Source: Phytophthora sp. 'mugwort' (taxonomy: Eukaryota > Oomycota > Peronosporomycetes > Peronosporales > Peronosporaceae). Taken from it: DNA of 64,000 nt. The stretch covers positions 2,845,001-2,909,000 of the forward strand of contig JAUCEF010000013.1 in assembly GCA_033558025.1 (NCBI GenBank), written 5' to 3'. Under the pieces are notes generated by a model. It had not been told where the DNA came from and made no database searches. It saw only the letters and a program-made list of their open reading frames with translations. A program made the translations under genes and the position numbers. Below are positions 55,807 to 64,000 of this stretch, one piece after another (the first letter of the stretch is position 1; every line of letters starts with the position of its first letter).

Positions 55807-56638
55807 CCTCCCGGGCCTCATCGTGGAGCTTCCCGCGCTCTCGGGTAAGGATAAGGGCGACCTCGGCTGGGGCGTGCAGCACGACATCGACTTTATTGCC
55901 GCCTCCTTCATCTGCAAGGCCAACGATATGCACGACACCCGCGCCTTCGTGGGCGAGTGTATCCTGAAGCACTGGGCGGCCAGCCAGAATACATCGCAAC
56001 CTAACCAAGGTCGAGAATCTACGGGGGCATCCAGAACTTCGAGGAGATCCTCCAGGCCTCGGACGGCATCATGTGCGCGCCCGGCTACCTGCGCGTCGAA
56101 GTACCCGCCCAGAAGGTGCTCACGTACCAAAAGATGCTGGTGGACGCGTGTAACAAGGATGCCGACCAGTTCTTGCTGCAGCCCACGTACCCGTCCAAGT
56201 CCCAGGTCGACCCGCCCTCGTCGGTCGTCGGGTCGGCCGCGTCCTCGGCTTTATGAGCTGCGCGTTCACGCGCAGCTCATAATCTTGTCCACTTGCACCG
56301 GCTACACGGTTCGCAAGGTCTCAAGTACAAATCGACTGTGCCCGTCATGTGCTTGACGACGGTCCTGAAGGTGGGCCGTCAGCTCCAGATCCACCGTGGC
56401 CTCTACCCCGTGGTCCCGGACTACCTCGACCGTGCTCCAACCATCGCCGAGGCCATCGTCCACACCAAGAAGATGGGTGATGTGTGTGTTGACGACCGCG
56501 TCGTTGTGATCAGTGACAGGCTCTCGGACGACCTCGACCGGGAAATCGTGGGTCGGCGCTGCCGACGTCCAGTAAGCGCCGTTCGATTGGAGGCCGCAGA
56601 ACACGAGCAGAGCTCGGCGCGCCGTCACGTTAGCGTAT
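55807..56638 (+). pseudogene. Pyruvate kinase pseudogene, C-terminal half
   Basis: Begins LPGLIVELPALSGKDKGDLGWG with DIDFIAASFICKANDM (55810-55930), then in another frame IQNFEEILQASDGIMCAPGYLRVEVPAQKV (56025-56115), which contains the EASDGIMVARGDLGVE-type catalytic segment with two changes (AP and YL for AR and DL). An internal deletion removes the substrate-binding part of the A domain. After a 14-bp palindrome the C domain resumes: AQLIILSTCTGYTVRKVS, VPVMCLTTVLKVGRQLQIHRGLYPVV and DDRVVVISD (56265-56510). The loss of a catalytic segment and the shifts make it dead. The missing N-terminal half is at 11240-10822 on the minus strand. Confidence 0.82.
56251..56282. repeat. Perfect 14-bp inverted repeat at the pyruvate kinase deletion junction
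   Basis: TTATGAGCTGCGCG (56251-56264) and its exact complement (56269-56282) are separated by TTCA. The right arm belongs to the resumed C-domain coding (AQLII); the left arm is extra sequence at the deletion point. Confidence 0.93.
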
Positions 56639-56704
56639 GAACTTGGAAATACACAGACTTAGAATGTTTTGTATTAGTGTCAGTGCAGTATTGTCACCAT
56701 TTGT

Positions 56705-57112
56705 CTACATGCTTCCAACGTGTTGGAGTTTTTGTCGGAAGGCAATTGACGAGTCGATGTCGTCGCGTGCGCTGAGGTAAAAGCTCTTGGACGACCCCGT
56801 CACTCGATGGGTGTGCGCTGAGAAGTAACTGGATAATAACGAGTTAAGCTCAACGAGTTGGGATGGCTCCAGTGACACTAGTGACAGACCACCAGATCTG
56901 TAGTGCTCCTTGCCAACCCGATGGCGGATATACTTCGTCCTACGGTAAGTGGTAACCTCTACCTTTATAGTGCTGTTGTGCCCGCTAATTGGTGGGCAAA
57001 GCCACTCCACAGGCAGATGTTCAGCTGAGTAGTTTATCCTTCTTCTTTCGTCGTTAGCGTTCTTGTTCCCGTTCAAGAAGAGCTGACACACAGCTAACCT
57101 GCGCAAGTACAT
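56705..57112 (-). CDS. Hypothetical 135-residue ORF
   Basis: An uninterrupted minus-strand frame with ordinary composition (VEWLCPPISGHNSTIKVEV, SLVSLEPSQLVELNSLLSSYFSAH). It has no domain I recognise, no signal peptide and no membrane segment. It could be a small host gene, the end of a larger one, or a chance frame. The region around it carries no element motif. Confidence 0.3.
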   Translation of the reverse strand: MYLRRLAVCQLFLNGNKNANDERRRINYSAEHLPVEWLCPPISGHNSTIKVEVTTYRRTKYIRHRVGKEHYRSGGLSLVSLEPSQLVELNSLLSSYFSAHTHRVTGSSKSFYLSARDDIDSSIAFRQKLQHVGSM

Positions 57113-57515
57113 GTAGAAAGCATCACTCGGTGATGTGTCATGTTCCTATGGGATACACAACGGTCAGAAGTGTTCGGAAGTATCACGTGACTAGCATGCT
57201 TAATTTTAATAACTGAACTATAGTACCTTAAAATATATTTCGTGTATCCACCGTTTTGTGACTTCTTCCTTCTTCATCATCCTTTCTTCAGCAGATTAAA
57301 GAGGGCTGGTAGTATTTGCAGTTCCGTTCTTTTGTAACGCATTGGCAAAAAAAACTTACCTATTTCGGACCAGGACATATTTCGGACCACCAGGCTCACA
57401 TACAAATTCAAGTCAATAAGCAAAAGTGGCGCTTTTTTGAGGGTGTAACTTCATCAAAACTTGTCTTTAGGCACTGGGCACTGGAACTTGCGCAAACAGA
57501 CAGAGGGAGGATCTA
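57113..57515. other. No gene seen
   Basis: Short frames only. The sequence at 57355-57400 repeats TTTCGGACCA twice. Confidence 0.4.
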
Positions 57516-57516
57516 G

Positions 57517-58168
57517 TTGTCGAACAAGCCCCCGCTCGCCCCACAAAGATCAATTCCGCCACCTCAACAACTCGCAGAAGCCCCCCCCCCCCTCAATGAC
57601 CAAGGTTCCATGGAGACGTGGGAGGCTGCTATCGCCGCTGTTGCTACCGGCTTGAGTGAGCGCAAGGCTGCCAAGGCTTTCACCGTTTCTCGTAGGCCAC
57701 TACGGCAGTGCATCTACGGGCTTGTGCCGCTCGAAGCTCGTCGTGGACCCCAGCTGATATTCCTGAAGGCGCTGACGAAGGCGTCGTCGAGATGATTTAC
57801 TACCGCGTTCTACATGGAATGTGTGTGGGATTGAAAAGCTGTGCGCCATGCTCCGAATAGCGGCTGAGACGACGGGGACGCGCCCACTAACAGGTGACAA
57901 AAGAAAGCGAACAAGGCGTCCGCTCCGCAGGGAAAACGTGCCCGAGATGCGATAAACTTGCACGACAAAGTTGGCTACCAGCACACAGATCGAAGAAAAC
58001 GCTCGCAAAATGGGAGCGTGCTGCCGTGAGACGGGGGCGGAAGGCAGAACACACCGCAGCACAACCCGCGAAGGCTCAGGGAATCACTGCTGAGGCCGCA
58101 TGGCGACTGAATCAGCAGGAGATGGTGGAGCAAGCGACCGACGGCTGCACGCTCTGTGTAGTTGTGTA
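57517..58168 (+). pseudogene. Psq-type HTH transposase fragment
   Basis: METWEAAIAAVATGLSERKAAKAF and VSRRPLRQCIYG (57611-57720) form a helix-turn-helix psq motif followed by ARRGPQ, the usual start of pogo-like transposases in oomycetes. A C-run of twelve (57581-57592) lies just upstream and shifts the frame. A stop ends the first part near 57795. A second open piece (57894-58168) has ACPRCDKLARQSW-like Cys residues and a basic tail, but no catalytic core. Confidence 0.42.
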
Positions 58169-58593
58169 ACCAAACTAATGAAATCCATAGAAAAGCGGTG
58201 TGGGCCGAAATGTGGCTCGGGGTGTACCGACAGGTATACAAAAATCGAGTATAATCGATAGGTATTCCGACATATGTCCGGCACGGATACCTAGAATGAC
58301 GCCTTGAAAAATAGTACTCCCTCTGTTTCAGATTACTTGACCTATATTACCATCAGGCCGTGTTATACATTCTAGAGTTGCAATAACAACAAACCACACA
58401 TGAAAATAATGAGGACTGTATAACGAGTGCGATAGAGGGGGGGGGTCGGTAATACAGCTGACAAAGCGTAGCCGTCGCGCTGAAATGAATGTCAGACGAT
58501 ACAAAAAACAAGTGTGTGAGATCGACCACGATTTATGACAGTAATCGATGTTTTGAAAATTCTAAAACTAAGGTTTTATTTGCTAACAATATA

Positions 58594-58665
58594 GGACACG
58601 GCGGGAATCGAACCCGCGGCCTCCGCATAAATAGCGGTGCTCTAATCCAATTGAGCTACGTACCC
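58594..58665 (-). tRNA. tRNA-like gene inside the mariner element
   Basis: The 72-nt minus-strand sequence has a seven-pair acceptor stem (with two G-T pairs), D stem GCTC/GAGC, and a perfect T arm GCGGG-TTCGATT-CCCGC. The anticodon arm is one pair short, with CCGC/GCGG around the loop TATTTAT, so position 33 is A instead of T. If the loop centre is used, the anticodon would be TTT (Lys). It is probably a tRNA pseudogene or SINE head rather than a working tRNA. A T-rich run follows it within about 100 bp. Confidence 0.5.
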
Positions 58666-58734
58666 AAAGCCCGCTTGTATGGTGCCCAAGAGAAATTATT
58701 GCTCCGCCATTAATATTCTAACCGCCTCAGCCTG

Positions 58735-60093
58735 CTATCTCAACGGTGCTTCCTTTTCAGCTTGTTGATGTCTTATTAATAAGTGGTACGCTGCACCCAC
58801 TAAATAGACAGAGCTGTCGCGCAAGTAATTCTTTGCCAGCAGGCCTTTCTTACGGAGCTTTGCCTTTCCGATATGGGGACGCTTGTAGATGTTGTTGCCT
58901 CTGTGCTGAATAATGCACTCCATGATCTTCTGCATTGAGACAAAGGTGTCGCCAAGCGTAGCAGCCTTGAGGTCCTTGTATGAAGCGATCGTGAGTCGAT
59001 AAGCTCGTCGATATTGCGCGGACTTGCTTCGTACTGTAGCGCCTAAATCGCGCAGAAGTAGCCCACGTCCAGGATATTGAAGTCGGGATAGTTAGGTGGC
59101 TGCACCTCGACACGAATCTTCCACCCGTCCGCCGTGCGCGCTGCTCGAATTGCAGGGTCATTTTCGTGAGCATGACAACGAGCGCCATCTTGCTGGATGA
59201 CCAGGTCAGCGTCCCGTAGAAAGGACGGACACTTAGACTTGATCGCTGGGATGATGTTATCGATCAGCATTGCGCACTGCTCGTTGCGTCTGACATTGAC
59301 GTGGCGAGTTACTAGTGTGCCGGCAGGCCTGTTACACGAGTCGTTTTGGCTAGAACGCGCTCCGTGAATGGCCACATTCCCAGCTTACCGCCAAACTGGA
59401 CACTACCATCTGAAGTGTAGATTGGCCGCATAACGGCAGCCATGAACATCACCTTTGTGATAAAGCGCTTGGACTGTACAGTTCGATCCCGGGGAGTCTC
59501 ACCTGGCGACATGTAAACGGTTCTGTCCGCCTTCGTCATGTAAAACCACTTCTCATCGATGAAGATCCGATTGGAGAGGTCGTTGAACTCGTAGGTTTCT
59601 GTATTGACGGACGACAAGCAAAATTCTAGTTTACATAGCGATACCGTTGGTCAGCGTATCATACGACCCACACATTCAAAAGTCTTCGTATCTTGAAGCC
59701 ATGTTTGTCTCCGTCAGTCGGGGCTTGATCGAGTTGCTGTGGCGCAGGATCTCCCCTGCAGCAAGCGACAGTTGAATAGAAGCAGGCGATACTTTAATCG
59801 CCTTAGCAATTGACCTCATGGTCCGCCGCTTTCTCCACGGCAAGGCCTTGAGCCGCTCTGGTAAGTCGCCCAACTTCTTCTTTCTTCCGCACTTCCCTGC
59901 TCGTTTGCTCTTGAAACTTGGCATCCCGCTGCTGCACTTGCGGCGCTTGACGGTCTCTCTCCAAACCTGAGATGCTGAACTGCCACTGCATCCGAAGAGA
60001 TCAGCAGCCTGGCTAATGAAACTGCGCGGTACTTTCAGGTTAAGCGAGTGCTCTAGCAGATACGCAGCGATGTCAATCTTCTTTTTTGGGGGT
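58735..60093 (-). pseudogene. Mariner-like transposase (DD39D type), broken
   Basis: From the N-terminus: IDIAAYLLEHSLNL, SASQVWRETVKRRK, PWRKRRTMRSIAKAIKVSPASIQ (two helix-turn-helix regions, 59780-60085), a stop near 59676, then FIDEKWFYMTKA (first Asp, about 59540-59570), VIQQDGARCHAHE (second Asp, about 59170-59205) and PPNYPDFNILDVGYF (third Asp, about 59060-59105; 39 residues after the second). The C-terminus ends near 58735 with RGNNIYKRPHIGKAKLRKKG. A one-base A-run change near 60090, a stop at 59676 and one or two further shifts inactivate it. The motif set matches the plant/oomycete DD39D group. Confidence 0.82.
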
Positions 60094-60508
60094 CAGGTCC
60101 TTGTTTGGCTTGTTGGCGGTCCGCCACTGTGAAATGGGGTCAATTGTTGGTAGGCTCGCTAAACCTTCAATATTCCCGCGCTAATTACTCGAGCTGCAAA
60201 AAACCTCGTTTGGAGTGCAACAAACCCGATTTACTGAGCAGTGATTGGGCACTGTGGCCCAATAACAAACTTCTCCGTTGGATTCCACCAACCAGACTGC
60301 TCTGTCAAGTAAATTGAAACAGAGCTGTTTCAATTCTCGCCAAGTAAACTGAAACAGAGGGAGTAGGAAACCCAGTAATTATTTATTCTCGTTTGCAGTA
60401 TTTATTAGTACTAAACCTTGTATTAGACAATTTGTCTGGACCAGGATTAGAACTGATGTGTACCACATATCACCTTCAGACCACCGCACACTTTTGACAA
60501 CCTTCGTA

Positions 60509-61333
60509 ATGGCTGGAACTGCTTATTCAGCGCCGGAGGAATCGCCCGCCGAGTACCTGACCCGCTTCTGGCGCGCCAATGCGTCGGCATTCATGCGCTG
60601 GTTCCTGGCATTGCCGTATGCGGGCCAAGTGTCGTTGTTGCGCAATGCGTCGCCCGACATCCCTGTGTCGTACGATCCCAAGGAGCCGCGACCCCTGGCC
60701 ACGCAGCAGCTCACGCCCGAGCTGACCCTCAAGGCGCTACTGGAGGAAAACGGCAAGGTGCTTCTGCGTCTAATGAACGCGCGCGCCACGAAGGCCGACC
60801 AGTGTAGTCGTCACGACCTACTGTACCTGGCGTCTCTGCGTGCCACCGGCATGATGCCCACGTTCTCGGGCGAGACGTTCAAGCATGTGTCACTGGCGTT
60901 TATTGACCTAGCAGACCCGGAACACAACGTGCAGTCGCTGTTGCCCTCAGCATCGCCTGAGATCGTCGAGGAGAAGAAGAACCTGATCAAGCAGGGCAAG
61001 CTCATGGAAGCCGACGTTTGGCTCACGCTGCAGATGCGACAGCAGGTTATCCTCACTCTGCTCACCAACGTGGCGCACACGTTCGAGACGATGTTCCTGA
61101 GGCAGGTGATGGTCGGAGAGGTCAGTGCCGCCGAAGTCGGATGCCGGTACTGCGGCTCGTCAACGCGGAATGAGTTAGGCGCGGAGGGCGCAACATCCCT
61201 GCTGCGCTGCGCGTGCGAGGTGGCGTTTTACTGCTGCAAGGGCCATCAGGTAGAGGACTGGACCAACCACAAGACCAGTTGCAAAGCGATCCGGAAGGAG
61301 AAAGCTGCTGCAGAGAAGCAGGAGGCAAATTAG
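60509..61333 (+). CDS. MYND zinc-finger protein
   Basis: A 274-residue intact single-exon protein. ATG 60509 is chosen because the longer frame begins with GTG at 60458. Residues 1-200 are mainly helical and of unknown fold (PAEYLTRFWRANASAFMRWFLALPY; LLRLMNARATKADQ). A C-terminal MYND finger lies at about 212-258: CxxC at 212-215, then CAC, FYCCKGHQVEDWTNHKTSC. It should bind proline-rich partners through the MYND finger, by family analogy. It begins 144 bp beyond the mariner element, so the insertion may sit in its promoter. Confidence 0.85.
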   Translation: MAGTAYSAPEESPAEYLTRFWRANASAFMRWFLALPYAGQVSLLRNASPDIPVSYDPKEPRPLATQQLTPELTLKALLEENGKVLLRLMNARATKADQCSRHDLLYLASLRATGMMPTFSGETFKHVSLAFIDLADPEHNVQSLLPSASPEIVEEKKNLIKQGKLMEADVWLTLQMRQQVILTLLTNVAHTFETMFLRQVMVGEVSAAEVGCRYCGSSTRNELGAEGATSLLRCACEVAFYCCKGHQVEDWTNHKTSCKAIRKEKAAAEKQEAN

Positions 61334-62827
61334 AGTGCACGGACGGTAGTCCATTAACTGTGACAATATGCAGTGCGAAACCCAACGTAAGTCTTCCAGG
61401 GCTTGTTTGATATATCTACATGTAGTACTTTTTAAGTAGACATATCCGTCAATCATACTGACTGATTTCTGACAGATAGCAGGCTATGCTCGCGATGTAG
61501 CTTCCAAACGCGATGGTCCTCTCTTGTGAGTGTGGTTGTTGTAAACAAGATTCCACTCATGCTGAAGGAGCTTCGTATTTATTGCATTTGTGCTGGCCGG
61601 TTTGGCATGCGCCGATGAGAGAATTGACTCGATTGGTTGCGTGAACTCACTTAGCGCAAGAGGTTGTAATGCACAGAAACCCTTCGGCATAGTTGTTCAG
61701 GGTCAAGACCTGATCGTCCTCGGTATGTTTGATGCAGTGGTGGCTTCTCATCCTGAAGAGTTTGGGCGTTGAGTTACTGTAGTTAGTGCTGCCGGTGCTG
61801 CTCGGCGTTCCTGTGTGGGGCCATAGATTGAATTGAAGCTGTGCCGTCGTCGCCTATAAAGACCGTTCGTCTACTGATCTGAATTTGGCGATCAAGACCA
61901 AAATGCGAAGTGAGGTTTGCAGGTCATCGACACCCACCATACATCGACCCCATTCAAAGGCCCCATTACATCCCTGTGTTGAACCATCGACATGTACCGG
62001 GTAGGTTCCGAGATGTGTATCGATCTCAGCTGGGGGAAGAGTTCAAAGTAAGGCAAAGTCCAAAGCTGCAGTCCAAGATAACGAGCGTGAGGGTTGGTCA
62101 TTTGAGTGCGTATTCCGGCTGCACCACCAAAAAATGAACAACGATGTTCAGTTGGAATACTGCACGCCACGCTGCTTACAATACAAGTACGAAATTTCGG
62201 TATATCCGCTATACTATGATACTTCGAAGTATCAAACTATTGATTATTTATCCATCAACAAAATATTTAATCTCGAGCTGCTTCGTCGAGCAGCAGATGT
62301 CTGGCGATCAACGAAGAGCATGTGACGCATAACAACAAAATATTTTCTGTGCTGCATTTGATGAGCACATTATTTGTAGGATTCGCAGTTGACTCTCCCT
62401 AACAGCATAAACAAAAAGAAAAAAACAAGTGGATACATTTTTCTGATCGTTTTCTCCCACCTTCGCCTTTCCCGCTGCACTGGAGCTCGGTAGCGATGCA
62501 GACCTCCGCAAAAAATACTAAATTGATGTGCTGCGAGTTTTCAGCCAGAAAAAAAGAGACAACTTCAAGAAGAGGCAAAACCGATGAAGATCCGGTACTG
62601 CGTCGGCATTACATGTACACAATCGACCTATTCTCAAACTTTAAATCTGTAAGACCTGCAGGTTTCTTAATTACATGTACACAAATTATACAAAAGTAGT
62701 TATTTTGTGCCGGCACTAAAATAGTCCGAAATAGTGCATGCGACAGGTGTGTGTGTGTGTATCCCTTCAACCATGCATCATTTCGGAAGAAGCAACCTCG
62801 AGGAAGATCTCAAGCGACTGCAATCAA
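61334..62827. other. Intergenic, with one possible secreted-protein relic
   Basis: At 61575-61772 a plus-strand frame reads FVFIAFVLAGLACADERIDS, which looks like a signal peptide, and then three Cys in 40 residues, but no ATG opens it in frame (a stop lies just upstream). It may be a broken secreted-protein gene. A tRNA-box motif is not seen. 61900-62700 has short AT-rich frames only. A GT dinucleotide run lies at about 62746-62760. Confidence 0.3.
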
Positions 62828-64000
62828 ATGGCCAAGAAGCCCGAGCCAAGCTCTGTGCGCGTGAGACTTGCCACTCACGCAGGCTCTTGGTACTCACACG
62901 ACGAGCACGAGCTCGAGGGCGAACTCTCGGGTACGTGGTAATGGTGCCGTCTATCGTAGAAGGGACCCGTACTCACTCATGCTGTGCCGGGGTCGCATTT
63001 GTGTGCAGGTTGGCTGGGCGCCGCGCAGGACAACGACACGCAGGAGAAGCAGTCGAGCGTCCGCGCCATTATCGGCCCTCATGCAGGCTTCCGGTAGGCT
63101 GCGCTGCGGTGACTGCAGAGACAGGAAAGCTCTGCTGACTGTGCTGCTGGTTGTGCTGCAGCTACTCGGGCCCCACGGCGGCATACGCGTATCACCATCT
63201 GCTGGATCTGGACCGCATTAAGCGTGTCTTCATCCTGGGCCCGTCGCACCACTTCTATCTACGGTGAGTATTTCCTTCAGGTGCAAAGTGGGTGGGTGGA
63301 GGAGGTGCTGATTGGTGCTGTGTGGGTGTTAGTGGGTGCGCCGTGTCGACTGCGCACGAGTATGAGACGCCTTTGGGAAACATTACGATCGATCATGAAG
63401 TGAACGAAAAGCTAGTGGACTCGGTGGGTTGGAAATCTGTAGTGCTGAAGACTGGAAAGGGTTTGAAAGTGCTTTCTGACTATTGGCGTGTGTGGTTGAT
63501 GCAGGGCAAGTTCGCGACCATGTCGATGGATGTCGATGAGGATGAACACAGCATCGAGATGCACCTTCCTTTCATCTATAAGGTGGGACGGGAGCGGGGT
63601 ACCCCATACCTTTTTGACTAGTAGCGTTTTACTGACGCTCACTGCTTTGTTACATGCTGCAGGTGATGAATGGGCGCAAGTTTACTGCGGTTCCGATCTT
63701 GGTCGGCAACACGAAGAGCAAAATGGACAAGGAATACGGAAAGTATGTGCTAGGTAGAAGTTCGTTTTGACTGGCTGCAAATCTAACAGCACTGTTGCTA
63801 CTTGATATGCAGGATCTTGGCCCCCTACTTGGAGGACGACGAAAATCTGTTCGTGATCAGCTCCGACTTCTGCCATTGGGGACCTCGGTAAGGGTGTTGA
63901 TTCTGAATGCTGCTTACTGTATTGACTAACAGGGTAATGCTTTTTATTCCACTGTGGCTTGTTCAGTTTCCGCTACCAGCCGCATGACTCGACCTATGGC
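62828..64000 (+). CDS. MEMO1: MEMO1-family protein, exons 1-8, runs off right edge
   Basis: Exons: 62828-62930, 63009-63093, 63162-63263, 63333-63423, 63505-63582, 63663-63742, 63813-63887, 63967 to the edge. All seven introns (67-81 bp) start GT and end AG, and phases fit throughout. The protein reads [72 protein letters not shown], the signature order of the MEMO family. The His residues of GPHAG and GPSHH are two of the three metal ligands known in the human protein; the Cys ligand is beyond the window. MEMO proteins bind copper or iron and affect redox state and cell motility. The alternative use of the first intron as coding fails because it contains a stop. Confidence 0.92.

Larger units (their letters stand above)
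52454..55811 (-). pseudogene. Ty3/gypsy RT to C-terminus (element A, 3' half)
   Basis: Starts abruptly with RKPDGGIRFCIDYRKLNAV (55745-55806). It continues with RT MPFGLCKA and FVYLDDCVIF (55470-55500), GHIVTSTGI (55325-55350), RNase H LYVDSSHLAIGACLLQE (55000-55050), the integrase zinc region VRRHAYWHEWKKDAVEFVREC (53820-53885), core MLVDA-like, SDSGTNIT (53510) and SSAYHPLNRG (53435), then an SH3-like C-terminus INVNWLKLFRSRWSRPYADELPD (52840-52910) and VNIVAKRVEARALQHLVLKATYETFWL. The tail TDVDDAELLF ends with TAG at 52454. A 164-bp tandem duplication and a palindrome disrupt it. It is the missing part of the element at 6156-10826. Confidence 0.8.
58317..60363 (-). mobile_element. Mariner-like element with terminal inverted repeats and TA target sites
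   Basis: Left end CTCCCTCTGTTTCAG (58317) and right end, read on the minus strand, CTCCCTCTGTTTCAG (60363) form inverted repeats of about 25 bp with two mismatches. Each is flanked by the dinucleotide TA (58315-58316 and 60364-60365), the usual target duplication. The element is 2047 bp and contains a transposase relic plus a tRNA-like sequence. Confidence 0.9.

Noticed and set aside
58594..58665. Working tRNA-Lys
   Set aside because: The anticodon loop lacks T33 and the arm is one pair short, and it lies inside a decayed transposon.
60458..60508. 17-residue extension of the MYND protein
   Set aside because: It begins with GTG; ATG 60509 is the first usable start.
1..64000. CRISPR arrays, bacterial operons, rRNA genes
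   Set aside because: No spaced repeat array, no rRNA-like sequence and no bacterial gene organisation; introns and eukaryotic transposons dominate.

Overview
This window is a repeat-rich stretch of an oomycete (Phytophthora-like, Peronosporales) nuclear genome. The evidence is a Crinkler-type effector relic, a myosin with C-terminal PDZ repeats, short GT-AG introns of about 70-80 bp in compact genes, chromodomain Ty3/gypsy elements, several MULE families, PiggyBac and mariner elements. Only four clear host genes are present: a nucleoredoxin-like protein (30833-31285, +), a single-exon 1333-residue myosin (31875-35876, -, convergent with it), a MYND zinc-finger protein (60509-61333, +) and the first eight exons of a MEMO1-family gene (62828 to the right edge, +). 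Almost everything else is mobile DNA in various states of decay.

Layout: 1-4740 intact-looking gypsy gag and pol on the minus strand (element C); 6156-10826 decayed gypsy gag-protease-RT start (element A, first half); 10822-11240 first half of a pyruvate kinase pseudogene; 11784-12834 C-terminal half of a MULE; 12832-15829 second half of gypsy element B with its LTR; 15830-19870 AT-rich island with an integrase relic; 19870-21347 PiggyBac-like element; 21961-23699 Crinkler pseudogene; 24139-24513 broken secreted-protein gene; about 24880-30210 MULE with SWIM and C48 peptidase domains; 30833-35876 host genes; 37470-41028 further MULE and DDE fragments; 41031-42330 N-terminal half of the MULE; 42328-45745 first half of gypsy B with its LTR; 48187-49100 copia fragment; 49311-52263 a divergent pair of element-linked ORFs; 52454-55811 second half of gypsy A; 55807-56638 second half of pyruvate kinase; 57517-58168 HTH transposase relic; 58317-60363 a mariner-like element with TA target sites.

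The main result is structural. Four broken units fall into two reciprocal pairs. Pyruvate kinase and gypsy A are each cut at 10822-10826 and 55807-55811, and both reading frames are restored if the 45-kb segment between is flipped. Gypsy B and one MULE are each cut at 12832-12834 and 42328-42330, and both frames are again restored by flipping the 29.5-kb segment between. The window therefore appears to record two nested inversions with breakpoints inside transposon coding sequence and 3-5 bp of microhomology. The flip of the inner segment also turns two dispersed repeats into the expected terminal structures (an LTR pair and a MULE inverted-repeat pair). Two perfect fold-back palindromes (52698-52753 and 56251-56282) close to the outer breakpoint suggest template-switch repair in the same region.

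Limits: all calls come from reading translations and repeats by eye. Family assignments rest on recognisable motifs, not on database searches. Frames inside decayed elements are approximate.
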